DNA of 38,777 bases from JBAZTO01 sp041661865. GTDB taxonomy: Bacteria; Planctomycetota; Phycisphaerae; SM23-33. The DNA lies in NCBI GenBank assembly GCA_041661865.1, contig JBAZTO010000041.1, positions 1 to 38,777 of the forward strand. Reading direction: 5' to 3'. The translations under genes and the position numbers were made by a program. The notes under the pieces were generated by a model that made no database searches, was not told where the DNA came from, and worked only from the letters and a program-made list of their open reading frames with translations. Every line of letters begins with the position of its first letter. Position 1 is the stretch's first letter. This document shows positions 30,783 through 38,674 of this stretch, one piece after another.

Positions 30783-32138
30783 ATGAGGTTTGAACTTCGA
30801 TCCTTGCAGATGTCGGTCGCGGCCGCCATGGTCGCATTGGGCCTTTGCCTTCCCGCCACGGGCCAATCCGCTCCGAGCAGCGCGCCGACGACCGCGCCGG
30901 CCACACAGGCGGTGCCGACGATCGCGGCCCAGGTTGAGTTGATCGATGGTGCCGTCAAAGAGAGGACCATCCACGGGTGGAACTCTTCGCGCCTGGTCAT
31001 GTACCGGGGCGCCCTGTATGCCGCGATAACAGTCCAGGACGACGACGCCAACAACAGGTGGAAGGACGCGGGGTTGATCCTTCGCCGTCAGGCCGATGGG
31101 AAGTGGGTGGAAGCCGGGCGGCTCCCCAACAATCCTGACCACCTCATGGTGGACCCGCGGGGGCGTTTCTGGGTCATATCGCCTTCCACCTACAATACCT
31201 GCGAAGTGTTCCGTTCCGCTCCCAACGCCGACCTGTCCAAGTGGGAACTGGTCTACAACGGCACGTGCGCCTACAACGGCGGAAGCGTCAGCCCCGAGGG
31301 CAACGTCCTGATCCTGCACGCCGAGACAAGCAAAGGCCGGCCTAACGCCGTCATCGCCGCCTTCTATGACGCGGCCAGCGACACCTGGCACAAAAGCCGA
31401 TTCGAGACGCCCGAAGGACGAGACGGTTACGAGACCATCATCCTGAAGGGTAAGAAAGCCCTGGTGGTCGTGGGCTCATCGGCCTTTCCTCCGCCCGAGC
31501 AGGCCAAGGACCCCAACGATGTCATGATCTCGTTTGGTGGGATCAAGTGGCCCAAGGCTGCAACACCGTGGCGATACGTCCGCCTGGCTGCCTGCGACGA
31601 CCTGACGCAGGGACAATGGAAGACCCGGCCGTTCATCGATGATGCCTGGGGAGCCACCGGACTGGAAGACGCCTACGCCACGAGCGACGGCAAGCTATAC
31701 CTGCTGTACTGGCACGGTGGCGGACCGACCAAGGCAGACAGCGAGGCCAGCAAGGGCGGCGTCTACCTGGCCAAGATCAGCGACGATCTGAGCGCCGACG
31801 TGCGAAAGGTTGACATGCCCTACCGCAAGCCCAAGCTCCTGGTTGATTCCGCCTCCGGGCGATGGTTCCTGGCTGCAAGCCAGAATAATGAACGGTATCT
31901 GTGGGATCTGGATATCTCGGATGGCCAGTTCAAACTCGACAACCCGCGTCGCCTGGAAGGCACCCAGGGCAAGCTCTTCGGCCTGGTCACGCACACGCTC
32001 CGCCCGCAGCGGTTTGGCGGGGAAGAAGACGCTAATCGCTTCTACCTGATGAGCACCGGCGCTGTGGACAAAACCAAGGACAAGGAAAAGAACAACGCGC
32101 TGCTAAACATAATCTCCTTTGAGATACCCAAGAAGTGA
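30783..32138 (+). CDS. Secreted beta-propeller-like protein, function unknown
   Basis: A 451-residue exported protein. Signal peptide about 1-27 (SVAAAMVALGLCLPATG), then a Ser/Pro/Thr/Ala-rich linker (SAPSSAPTTAPATQAV). The body from about residue 50 has repeating strand patterns (RLVMYRGALYAAITV, HLMVDPRGRFWVISP, GSVSPEGNVLILHAE, DAYATSDGKLYLLYWHGG, KLLVDSASGRWFLAASQN) that suggest a five- or six-bladed propeller of sialidase/BNR style. No full Asp-box is seen, so the call is tentative. GGGAG lies eight bases before the ATG at 30783. It faces fabF; the 123-bp gap has no clear terminator. Confidence 0.65.
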   Translation: MRFELRSLQMSVAAAMVALGLCLPATGQSAPSSAPTTAPATQAVPTIAAQVELIDGAVKERTIHGWNSSRLVMYRGALYAAITVQDDDANNRWKDAGLILRRQADGKWVEAGRLPNNPDHLMVDPRGRFWVISPSTYNTCEVFRSAPNADLSKWELVYNGTCAYNGGSVSPEGNVLILHAETSKGRPNAVIAAFYDAASDTWHKSRFETPEGRDGYETIILKGKKALVVVGSSAFPPPEQAKDPNDVMISFGGIKWPKAATPWRYVRLAACDDLTQGQWKTRPFIDDAWGATGLEDAYATSDGKLYLLYWHGGGPTKADSEASKGGVYLAKISDDLSADVRKVDMPYRKPKLLVDSASGRWFLAASQNNERYLWDLDISDGQFKLDNPRRLEGTQGKLFGLVTHTLRPQRFGGEEDANRFYLMSTGAVDKTKDKEKNNALLNIISFEIPKK

Positions 32139-32261
32139 CGGCGGACCGCCGCGCAGAGAGGGCGACGATCACGATTATTGCCAGGCTTGGCTGCGCGCAG
32201 AGATAAACCCCGCCGATCGGTGGTGATTCTCGCTCCCTGATTGCCGCTTGCCGGGGCCTTA

Positions 32262-33518
32262 TCAGCCCTCGAAGCGCTTGATCAGCAGGCAGGCGTTGTG
32301 CCCGCCGAAGCCGAAGCTGTTGATCAGGGCGACGTTGATCTTCTTCTGACGCGGCGTGATCGGAATATAGTCCAGATCGCACCGCGGGTCGGGGTTGGTC
32401 AGGTTCAGCGTGGCCGGGAGGATATTGTCCCGCATGGCCAAGGCGCTGGCGATCATCGCCACGCCGCCCGAGGCCCCCAGCAGGTGGCCGGTGGAACTCT
32501 TGGTCGACGAGATCATCAGGCCGCCCTTGGCGTAATCGCCGAAGGTCTTCTTGATGGCCCCGGTCTCGGCGATGTCGCCCAGCTCGGTGCTGGTGCCGTG
32601 GGCGTTGATGTAATCGACCTGTTCGGGCGACATCCCGGCGTCCTTCAGGGCCAACCGCATGGCCAGGACGGCGCCGTTGCCCTCGGGGTCGGGGGCGGTA
32701 ATATGGTAGCCGTCGCCGCTGGCGCCATAGCCGACCAGTTCGGCGTAAATCTTCGCGCCGCGCTTGCGGGCGAACTCAAGCTCTTCCAGCACGCAGATGC
32801 CCGCGCCCTCCGACAGCAGGAAGCCGTCGCGGTCCATATCGAAAGGCCGGCTGGCGTGCTCGGGGTCGTCGTTGCGGGTGGAGAGGCCCTTGAGCGAGCA
32901 GAAGCTCGAAAGTCCCAGGGGCGTGACGGCCGCCTCGCTGCCGCCGGTGATCATCACGTCCACGCCGTCCCCTCGCTGGAGAGTCCGGTAGGCCTCGCCG
33001 ATGGCCGAGGAGGCCGACGCACAGGCGGTGACGACCGCGAAGTTAGGCCCGCGCAGGCGCCAGATGATCGAGATATTGCCCGCCGCGGCGTTGGCCATCA
33101 GCTTGGGGACGGTGAAGGGGCTGGAGCGGTCCATGCCCTTGGTGAGCATGCGATTGTGCTGGGTTTCCAGCTCCTCCAGCCCGCCGATGCCGCTGCCGAC
33201 GATCACGCCGCAACGCTCGGGGGCATAGGAGGCGAAGTCGATGCCGCAGTCCTTGACCGCCTCCAGCGCGCCCTGCACGGCGAACTGGGCGAAGCGGTCC
33301 ATCCGCTTGGATTCGCGAGGGTCGAAGCCCTCGAAACTGACGCCTTCCCAATTCTGAACCTCCCCGCCGATGCGGGAAGAGTAGGGCGTGGTGTCAAAGC
33401 GGCCAAGGGGGCGAATGCCGCTCTTGCAGGCAATCAAATCGCTCCAGAACTCACCGACGCTTCGGCCCAGGGGGTTGACCGTTCCCAGGCCCGTCACTAC
33501 GACGCGGCGTTTGGCCAT
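32262..33518 (-). CDS. fabF: 3-Oxoacyl-ACP synthase II (FabF)
   Basis: Condensing enzyme that elongates acyl-ACP with malonyl-ACP. The catalytic triad is complete: Cys166 in VTACASASSAIG, His307 in NAHGTST and His345 in SSTGHLLGASG, with Lys340 nearby. 418 residues, normal. The N-terminus MAKRRVVVTGLGTVNPLG and end INSFGFGGHNACLL are typical. It is the last gene of the leftward fatty-acid cluster, 24 bp after acpP, so it should share the acpP promoter. Confidence 0.96.
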   Translation of the reverse strand: MAKRRVVVTGLGTVNPLGRSVGEFWSDLIACKSGIRPLGRFDTTPYSSRIGGEVQNWEGVSFEGFDPRESKRMDRFAQFAVQGALEAVKDCGIDFASYAPERCGVIVGSGIGGLEELETQHNRMLTKGMDRSSPFTVPKLMANAAAGNISIIWRLRGPNFAVVTACASASSAIGEAYRTLQRGDGVDVMITGGSEAAVTPLGLSSFCSLKGLSTRNDDPEHASRPFDMDRDGFLLSEGAGICVLEELEFARKRGAKIYAELVGYGASGDGYHITAPDPEGNGAVLAMRLALKDAGMSPEQVDYINAHGTSTELGDIAETGAIKKTFGDYAKGGLMISSTKSSTGHLLGASGGVAMIASALAMRDNILPATLNLTNPDPRCDLDYIPITPRQKKINVALINSFGFGGHNACLLIKRFEG

Positions 33519-33542
33519 TAGGTGCGAATCCTTTGGCTCGGC

Positions 33543-33791
33543 CTAAGCCTTGCTGGAGTGTTCACGGATGTAGTCGATCGCCTGGCCGACGGTCTGGATC
33601 TTCTCAGCTTCCTCATCGGGAATGCTCAGCTCGAACTGGTCCTCGAACTCCATGACGAGTTCGACGGTGTCCAGCGAGTCGGCATTGAGGTCGTTGACAA
33701 AGCTGGTTTCGCGAGTAATCTCGCTCTTGTCCACGCCCATCTGCTCGGACACGATTTCCACAACCTTCGTTTCGATGTCGCCTTCAGCCAC
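33543..33791 (-). CDS. acpP: Acyl carrier protein
   Basis: An 82-residue acidic four-helix protein that carries acyl chains on a phosphopantetheine arm. The attachment serine is Ser39 in DLNADSLDTVELVMEFE, the canonical site. The start is a GTG at 33791 with GGGAGG nine bases upstream. A good promoter stands 80 bp upstream, so the abundant carrier can be made apart from the rest of the cluster, as in many bacteria. Confidence 0.97.
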   Translation of the reverse strand: MAEGDIETKVVEIVSEQMGVDKSEITRETSFVNDLNADSLDTVELVMEFEDQFELSIPDEEAEKIQTVGQAIDYIREHSSKA

Positions 33792-33808
33792 TTTCGTAAC
33801 CTCCCTGA

Positions 33809-33825
33809 GCCTGCCTGCGGCAGGC
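33809..33825. repeat. Small perfect hairpin in the acpP leader
   Basis: GCCTGCC-TGC-GGCAGGC, a 7-bp stem with a 3-base loop, close to the acpP ribosome site (GGGAGG at about 33801-33806). In the mRNA it would sit directly upstream of the Shine-Dalgarno sequence. It has the form of REP-type palindromes. Confidence 0.55.
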
Positions 33826-33877
33826 GGGTTTCTGACTTCGGGGTTCCTAAACTAGTCCGTTCTTAGCAAGCCGCGGT

Positions 33878-33906
33878 ACTATAGCGTCCGACCTGTGGGC
33901 ATGCAA
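33878..33906 (-). promoter_or_regulatory. Private promoter of acpP-fabF
   Basis: On the minus strand TTGCAT (33901-33906), 17-base spacer, TATAGT (33878-33883). Predicted leader of about 80 nt, including the hairpin at 33809-33825. Confidence 0.65.
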
Positions 33907-33982
33907 TAGAACCTTCAACAGCTTTCCGCAAATTTCTCCCGCCGGCAACCGTAACGCCAACGCCCGCGGGCAATTGCTTTAG

Positions 33983-34069
33983 AACCTATCTCAGTAGGTG
34001 TGTGGCACAGGCTTTCCAGCCTGTGCCTGGCACAGCTTGGAAAAGCTGTGCCACCTATTGGGATAGGCT
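33983..34069. repeat. 87-bp Y-shaped inverted-repeat element
   Basis: Outer arms 33983-34000 (AACCTATCTCAGTAGGTG) and 34052-34069 pair at about 15 of 18 positions. Inside are two perfect 10-bp hairpins with 4-base loops: GGCACAGGCT/AGCCTGTGCC (34004-34013, 34018-34027) and GGCACAGCTT/AAGCTGTGCC (34029-34038, 34043-34052). It ends one base from the fabG stop codon. The architecture matches the element at 20696-20825 although the sequence differs. Confidence 0.85.
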
Positions 34070-34070
34070 C

Positions 34071-34811
34071 TTAGGTGTGCATCCCGCCATCGACGCTGAG
34101 GCACTGCCCGGTGATATAGCCGGAAGCGTCGGAGGCCAGGAAACCCACCGCCTTGGCGATGTCGATGGGCAGGCCGAACCGCTTGAGCGGGATCTGCTCC
34201 AGGGCCATGTCCTTGGCCTGCTGGGGCAGCACGTCGGTCATTTCGGTCTTGATGAAGCCCGGGGCCACCGCGTTGCAGCGGACATTCTTGCTGGCCAGTT
34301 CCTTGGCGGTGGTCTTGGTGAAACCCAGCAGCCCGGCCTTGGAGGCGGCGTAGTTGGCCTGCCCGCGGTTGCCTTCCAGCCCGCTGTAGCTGGACATGTT
34401 GACGATCGAGCCGCTGCGCTGGCGGATCATGTGCTTAGCTGCGGCGCGGGTGCCGAAGAACGCGCTGGTCAGGTTGACCTTGAGCACCAGTTCCCAGTCC
34501 TTGTCTTCCATCCGCAGCAGCAGGCCGTCGCGGGTGATGCCGGCGTTGTTGACCAGCACGTCGATGTGGCCATGCTTTTCGACCAGGGAGTCGACCAGGG
34601 CGGTGAAGCCCTCGCTGTTGGTCACGTCCAGCACCGCGGTGTCCAGCTTGCCCGCCGGCGCGCCCAGCGTCGCAGCCAGGCCCGAGAGCAGGTCTTCCCG
34701 CATGTCCACGGCCACCACCGTCATGCCCATGCCCAGCAGCTCCCGGACGATCTCCAGGCCGATGCCGCGAGCCCCGCCAGTCACAATCGCTACCTTTTCA
34801 TTATCCGCCAT
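34071..34811 (-). CDS. fabG: 3-Oxoacyl-ACP reductase (FabG)
   Basis: NADPH-dependent short-chain dehydrogenase for the first reduction of the fatty-acid cycle, 246 residues. The nucleotide-binding TGGARGIG is at the start, NNAGITRDGL in the middle (Asn89), and the catalytic Ser141, Tyr154 and Lys158 lie in NMSSYSG and ANYAASK. The end SGYITGQCLSVDGGM is canonical. The ATG at 34811 has AGAGGA about five bases upstream; a longer frame to 34889 runs into the repeat and is not used. It is separated from fabD by 194 bp of repeat. Confidence 0.96.
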   Translation of the reverse strand: MADNEKVAIVTGGARGIGLEIVRELLGMGMTVVAVDMREDLLSGLAATLGAPAGKLDTAVLDVTNSEGFTALVDSLVEKHGHIDVLVNNAGITRDGLLLRMEDKDWELVLKVNLTSAFFGTRAAAKHMIRQRSGSIVNMSSYSGLEGNRGQANYAASKAGLLGFTKTTAKELASKNVRCNAVAPGFIKTEMTDVLPQQAKDMALEQIPLKRFGLPIDIAKAVGFLASDASGYITGQCLSVDGGMHT

Positions 34812-34849
34812 GATGTTCCTCTTTAAGTTCCCTGAAACCTCTAACAGCA

Positions 34850-35003
34850 AGAAATCACAAAGTCCACCAAGAGCACCAAGAACAACCACTCAATTGTTGT
34901 TGCTTATACAAATTCCTTCTTTGTGATCTCTGTGTTCTTTGTGGTCTTCGTGATGCTTCTTCTGTGATCTTCGTGTCCTTTGTGATCTTTGTGATGGTCT
35001 CTT
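34850..35003. repeat. Nonamer-family inverted repeat between fabD and fabG
   Basis: Left part (about 34853-34895) reads CACAAAGTC-CACCAAGAG-CACCAAGAA in 9-bp steps and continues CAACCACTCAATTG; the right part (about 34918-35001) is a run of TTTGTGATC, TCTGTGTTC, TTTGTGGTC, TTCGTGATG units. The two halves are imperfect inverse complements. About 43 bases at 34854-34896 are identical to 36081-36123 in the fabH-fabD gap. Confidence 0.8.
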
Positions 35004-35005
35004 CT

Positions 35006-35947
35006 TCAGACCGACAGTTTCTCGATCGCTTCTTTGGAGTTCACGCAGACCACGTCGGCCTTGCGATTAATCCTTCTCATCAGGCCGGCCAGCACGCGGC
35101 CGGGGCCGATCTCGTAGAACCGCTCGACGCCCTGGGCCAGCAGGTATTCCATGCACTGCTGCCAGCGGACGCTGCCGACCAACTGCCCCAGCAGCTTGGC
35201 CTTGATCTCGCCGGCCCCGCGGTAAAGCCGGGCGTCAACGTTGGAAACCACGTCCTTGCGCGGGTCGGCCAGGATGGCCTGGTCGATGGCCTTGCCCAGT
35301 TCGTCGGCCGCCGGCTGCATGATGGGCGAGTGGAAGGCCCCGGCCACCTTCAGGGGCACAGCCCCGCTGGCGCCGAAGTCCTTGGCCTTTTCGTCGGCCC
35401 GCTTGCAGGCGGCGAGGGCGCCGGACAGAACGATCTGGCCCGGCGCGTTGAAGTTGGCACAGACCAGGACTTCCCCGCCGGCAGCGGCGACGCACAGTTC
35501 GTTGGCCTTGGCCTCGTCCAGGCCGATAATGCTGACCATGCCCGAAGGCACAGCCGTGGCGGCTGCCTGCATCGCGGCGCCGCGTCGGGTGACCAGCTTC
35601 AGCGCCGTCTCGAGGTCCATGGCCCCGGCGGCGTATAACGCGGTGTACTCGCCCAGGCTCAGGCCGGCCAGGCACAGCGGCGCGATCGCCTGCTCCTGCT
35701 CAGGATTGAGAAAGTCGCTCATGCAGGCCAGCAGCGCCGCCGAAACGGTGAAGATCGCCGGCTGGGCGATGTCGGTGCGAGAAAGCTCCTCCTCGGGGCC
35801 CTCGAAGCAGAGCTTCTTGATCGGCAGACCGGTGACGGCTTCGGCGGTGTCGAAAATCCGCCGGGCCGCAGCGAAGGTCTCGTAGAGATCCTTGCCCATG
35901 CCCACGGCCTGGGCGCCTTGTCCGGGAAACAGGAATGCTGTCTTCAT
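35006..35947 (-). CDS. fabD: Malonyl-CoA:ACP transacylase (FabD)
   Basis: Loads malonyl groups onto acyl carrier protein. The nucleophile is Ser97 in GLSLGEY, the partner histidine is His206 in AGAFHSPIM, and FPGQGAQAVGMG opens the protein. Gln and Arg positions around VTRRG are kept. 313 residues from the ATG at 35947, which has AAAGG about seven bases upstream; an ATG two codons earlier would fall in that ribosome site. It stands alone between two repeat-filled gaps (385 bp before, 194 bp after). Confidence 0.95.
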   Translation of the reverse strand: MKTAFLFPGQGAQAVGMGKDLYETFAAARRIFDTAEAVTGLPIKKLCFEGPEEELSRTDIAQPAIFTVSAALLACMSDFLNPEQEQAIAPLCLAGLSLGEYTALYAAGAMDLETALKLVTRRGAAMQAAATAVPSGMVSIIGLDEAKANELCVAAAGGEVLVCANFNAPGQIVLSGALAACKRADEKAKDFGASGAVPLKVAGAFHSPIMQPAADELGKAIDQAILADPRKDVVSNVDARLYRGAGEIKAKLLGQLVGSVRWQQCMEYLLAQGVERFYEIGPGRVLAGLMRRINRKADVVCVNSKEAIEKLSV

Positions 35948-35961
35948 CTTCATCCTTTAGC

Positions 35962-36312
35962 CAACAGCTACCACAAAGATCACAGAGGACAGCTTCTTGT
36001 TATTGCTCATGCCGTCGGCTCTTTGTGATCTCTGTGTTCTTTGTGATCTTCGTGATCGCTTCTCTTCAAAAGGAACAGCCATCACAAAGTCCACCAAGAG
36101 CACCAAGAACAACCACTCAATTGCCGTTGCTTACATACTCTTTCTTTGTGATCTCTGTGTTCTTTGTGGTCTTCGTGATCGCTTCTCTTCAAAAGGAACA
36201 GCCATCACAAAGTCCACCAAGAGCACCAAGACCACGAAGAACAACCACTCAATTGCCGTTGCTTACATACTCTTTCTTTGTGATCTCTGTGTTCTTTGTG
36301 GTCTTCGTGATG
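35962..36312. repeat. Tandem duplicated nonamer-family element between fabH and fabD
   Basis: A unit of 123 bp (36054-36176) is followed by a near-identical copy of 132 bp (36177-36308). The copies differ chiefly by one extra 9-bp step in the CACCAAGAC/CACGAAGAA run of the second. A diverged partial copy precedes them (35962-36053). Each unit is an imperfect hairpin: CACAAAGTC-type steps on one arm, TTTGTGATC-type steps on the other, around CAACCACTCAATTGCCG. No gene, promoter or clear terminator is seen in this 385-bp gap. Confidence 0.88.
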
Positions 36313-36332
36313 GCTTCTTCTTTGCGTCTGCG

Positions 36333-37325
36333 TCACATCCGAACGACGCCGCCGGCCCAGGTCAGTCCAGCCCCGAAGGCCACCAGCAGCACCCGCGAGC
36401 CGCGGCGGATCTTGCCCTCAGCCCAGGCCTCGTGCATCGCCAGCGGGATCGACGCGGCGGAGCTGTTGCCGTAGCGGTCGATGTTGATGTAGACCTTTTC
36501 GATCGGGAAGCCGCACTTCTCGGTGGCCGAGCTGATGATCCGCAGGTTCACCTGGTGGGGCACGACCATATCCACGTCGGCCGCCGTCAGGCCGCAGTGG
36601 TCCATGCAATCGTTCAGCAGCCACTGCATCTTCTCGACGGCGAACTTGTAGACGTCGCGTCCGCGCATCTTGAGGAAGTGGCCCTTGCGATCGACCGTCT
36701 CGTGGCTGGCCGGGCGGGCCGAGCCGCCGTCGGGCACGTGGATGAAGTCCCAGCCCGAGCCCTCAGCCTGCAGTATCGAGTACAGCAGGCCCCGGCCTTC
36801 CTCGTGCGTCGCTTCCAGAACGGCAGCGCCCGCGGCGTCGCCAAAGAGGATGCAACTGGTGCGGTCGGTGAAGTCGCTGAAACGGCTGAGCGTCTCGGCG
36901 CCGATGACCAGGACGCGCTTGTACCTGCCGGTCTCGATGAACTGGCTGCCGACGGTCAGGGCATAAATAAAGCCGCTGCACGCAGCCGAGATATCGAAGG
37001 CCGGCACGCCGCTGATGCCCAGATTGCTCTGGATCAGGCAGGCGGTGGCGGGAAAGATCATGTCCGGGCTGATGGTGGCACAGATAATCAGGTCCAGGTC
37101 GCCCGGGGCGATGCCGGCCTGCTCCAGGGCCATCTTCGCCGCGGCAGTGCCCAGGGACGATGGGGTTTCGCCCTCCCCGGCGATGCGGCGCTGGCGGATG
37201 CCGGTGCGCTGGGCGATCCACTCGTCAGAGGTATCGAGAAACTTGGCGAAGTCGTCGTTGGTCATTACCCGCTGCGGCACGGCCGCTCCGAGTCCGGTAA
37301 TGGCCGCGCGGGGATGATCAGGCAT
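36333..37325 (-). CDS. fabH: 3-Oxoacyl-ACP synthase III (FabH)
   Basis: Starts fatty-acid synthesis by condensing acetyl-CoA (or a branched acyl-CoA) with malonyl-ACP. The Cys-His-Asn triad is complete: Cys116 in DISAACSGF, His257 in VVPHQVN and Asn287 in RYGNSSAAS. GAGLTWAGGVVRM near the end is typical. 330 residues. The ATG at 37325 overlaps the plsX stop by 8 bp, so translation is coupled. Primer preference cannot be read. Confidence 0.97.
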   Translation of the reverse strand: MPDHPRAAITGLGAAVPQRVMTNDDFAKFLDTSDEWIAQRTGIRQRRIAGEGETPSSLGTAAAKMALEQAGIAPGDLDLIICATISPDMIFPATACLIQSNLGISGVPAFDISAACSGFIYALTVGSQFIETGRYKRVLVIGAETLSRFSDFTDRTSCILFGDAAGAAVLEATHEEGRGLLYSILQAEGSGWDFIHVPDGGSARPASHETVDRKGHFLKMRGRDVYKFAVEKMQWLLNDCMDHCGLTAADVDMVVPHQVNLRIISSATEKCGFPIEKVYINIDRYGNSSAASIPLAMHEAWAEGKIRRGSRVLLVAFGAGLTWAGGVVRM

Positions 37326-38328
37326 CGGCGGTTCCCTGGCTTTGTGAAAGCAGTTGGGTGATCTGCTGGTTGACGTGGCGACCGGAGAAATCCACCGCCA
37401 CCCGGACGGCGTTCATGATGCCCCGGTAACTGCTCGAGCCGTGACAAATGATGCAGATGCCGCCCACGCCCAACAGGGGGGCCCCGCCGTATTCGTTATA
37501 GTCGTACTCGGCCGCGATGGCCTTGGCGGCCTTGTGAATGGCTTCCTGCTGGCCGGGCATGGACTCCGACAACTTCGCGAGCAAGGCCCGCAGCAGCCCC
37601 TCGGCCATGCCTTCGATCAGCTTGAGAACCACGTTGCCGACGAATCCGTCGCAGACCATCACGTCGCAGGTGCCTCGGAACAGGTCCCGGCCCTCGACGT
37701 TGCCCACAAACCGGATATGCGGATCGCCCTTGAGCAGTTCGCGGGTCTCCTTGACCAGCGGGTTGCCCTTGGCGTCTTCCTCGCCGATGCTCAGCAGCCC
37801 CACGCGCGGGTTGGCTGCGCCGCAGAGGGCATCGACGTAGATCGAGGCCATGATGCCGTACTGGTAGAGATGCTGGGGTCGGCAGGCGACGTTGGCGCCC
37901 ACATCGCAGACGGCCACCGGGCCGTGGGGCGTGGGCGTGACGACGGCGATGCCGGGGCGATGGACCCCGCGCAGGCGGCGGAGGTTCATCTGGGCGGCGG
38001 CCACGAACGCGCCGGTGTTGCCCGCGGAGATGCAGGCGTCGATCTCGCCGGCTGCGTGCAGCTTGGTCATCATCACCAGCGAGCTGTTGGGCTTGGTGCG
38101 CAGCGCCTCGACGGGCGCCTCGTTCATGCCGATGACCTGCTCGGCATGAATAATATCGATGAACTCGGGCCAGGCGGGCTCGGCTTGAAGGTGCTCGCGG
38201 ATGCGGGCTTCCTGTCCGACCAGGACTATCCGGTCCCCATCCTTGAGGAACTTCCGGGCCGCCAGTGCACCTTTAACCTCTTCACCGGGGGCCCGATCGC
38301 CACCCATGGCGTCGATGCCGATCCGCAT
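37318..38328 (-). CDS. plsX: Phosphate acyltransferase PlsX
   Basis: Makes acyl-phosphate from acyl-ACP for the PlsY route of phospholipid synthesis; peripheral membrane protein of 336 residues. It opens with IGIDAMGGDRAPGEEVKGA and has SAGNTGAFVAAAQMNL, LLSIGEEDAKGNPLVKE, DVMVCDGFVGNVVLKLIEGMA and YGGAPLLGVGG, the conserved blocks of the family. Four bases after the rpmF stop and overlapping fabH, so it sits in a tight operon core. Confidence 0.97.
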   Translation of the reverse strand: MRIGIDAMGGDRAPGEEVKGALAARKFLKDGDRIVLVGQEARIREHLQAEPAWPEFIDIIHAEQVIGMNEAPVEALRTKPNSSLVMMTKLHAAGEIDACISAGNTGAFVAAAQMNLRRLRGVHRPGIAVVTPTPHGPVAVCDVGANVACRPQHLYQYGIMASIYVDALCGAANPRVGLLSIGEEDAKGNPLVKETRELLKGDPHIRFVGNVEGRDLFRGTCDVMVCDGFVGNVVLKLIEGMAEGLLRALLAKLSESMPGQQEAIHKAAKAIAAEYDYNEYGGAPLLGVGGICIICHGSSSYRGIMNAVRVAVDFSGRHVNQQITQLLSQSQGTADA

Positions 38329-38332
38329 CGAA

Positions 38333-38515
38333 TCAGCCTTCCTTCTTCATTTCCAGGCTAAGCCCCGGCCGGACGTAACCGCAACCGTCACAGGCGGCGT
38401 GGGGCAGCTTGGGGGCATTGCAGCGGGGGCAGTCCGCCAGATTCACCGCCACTTTGGCGTGGTGGCTGCGGCGGCTGCGGGTACGGGCTCGACTCAATTT
38501 TTGCGTTGGGAGCAT
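38333..38515 (-). CDS. rpmF: 50S ribosomal protein L32
   Basis: A 60-residue basic ribosomal protein. The zinc ribbon is complete with Cys29, Cys32, Cys42 and Cys45 (CPRC...CDGC), preceded by RTRSRRSHHA, the L32 hallmark. The start MLPTQKLSRAR differs from the usual MAVPKRKTSKSR. AGGA lies about eight bases before the ATG. It heads the fatty-acid cluster, a conserved order in bacteria that links ribosome and membrane synthesis. Confidence 0.94.
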   Translation of the reverse strand: MLPTQKLSRARTRSRRSHHAKVAVNLADCPRCNAPKLPHAACDGCGYVRPGLSLEMKKEG

Positions 38516-38674
38516 CTTACCATCCTCATAAAACAGGCATCACTCAACCGCGACGGGGCAACAGCCCCACCGGCCGGCAGGATGAAATCTGCCGAACACT
38601 AGTAATCCACTACGTTTTTGTCAAGAAAATAAGCTTAAACTGTTGCTGTGGGGGTGTGCCCGAAGTTTCTGGCA
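38516..38674. other. Leader and promoter region of the rpmF-fab cluster
   Basis: The predicted leader of rpmF contains a perfect hairpin GGGGC-AACA-GCCCC (38555-38568) and the site GAGGAT. Upstream of the promoter no terminator for the preceding leftward gene is visible. Confidence 0.5.
38596..38624 (-). promoter_or_regulatory. Main promoter of the rpmF-plsX-fab cluster
   Basis: On the minus strand a consensus TTGACA (38619-38624), 17-base spacer and TAGTGT (38596-38601). Predicted start near 38589, leader of about 74 nt. Confidence 0.6.

Noticed and set aside
32139..32261. Bidirectional terminator between the secreted protein gene and fabF
   Set aside because: A short palindrome around CCGATCGG near 32213-32220 has no loop and no T run on either strand, so no terminator is claimed.
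35997..37361. Long rightward open frame with repeated TKSTK and LCDLCVLCG-like peptide segments
   Set aside because: The first part is translated nonamer repeat and the rest is antisense to fabH, which has all catalytic residues. Open frames of this kind follow from a 9-bp period without stops, not from a gene.
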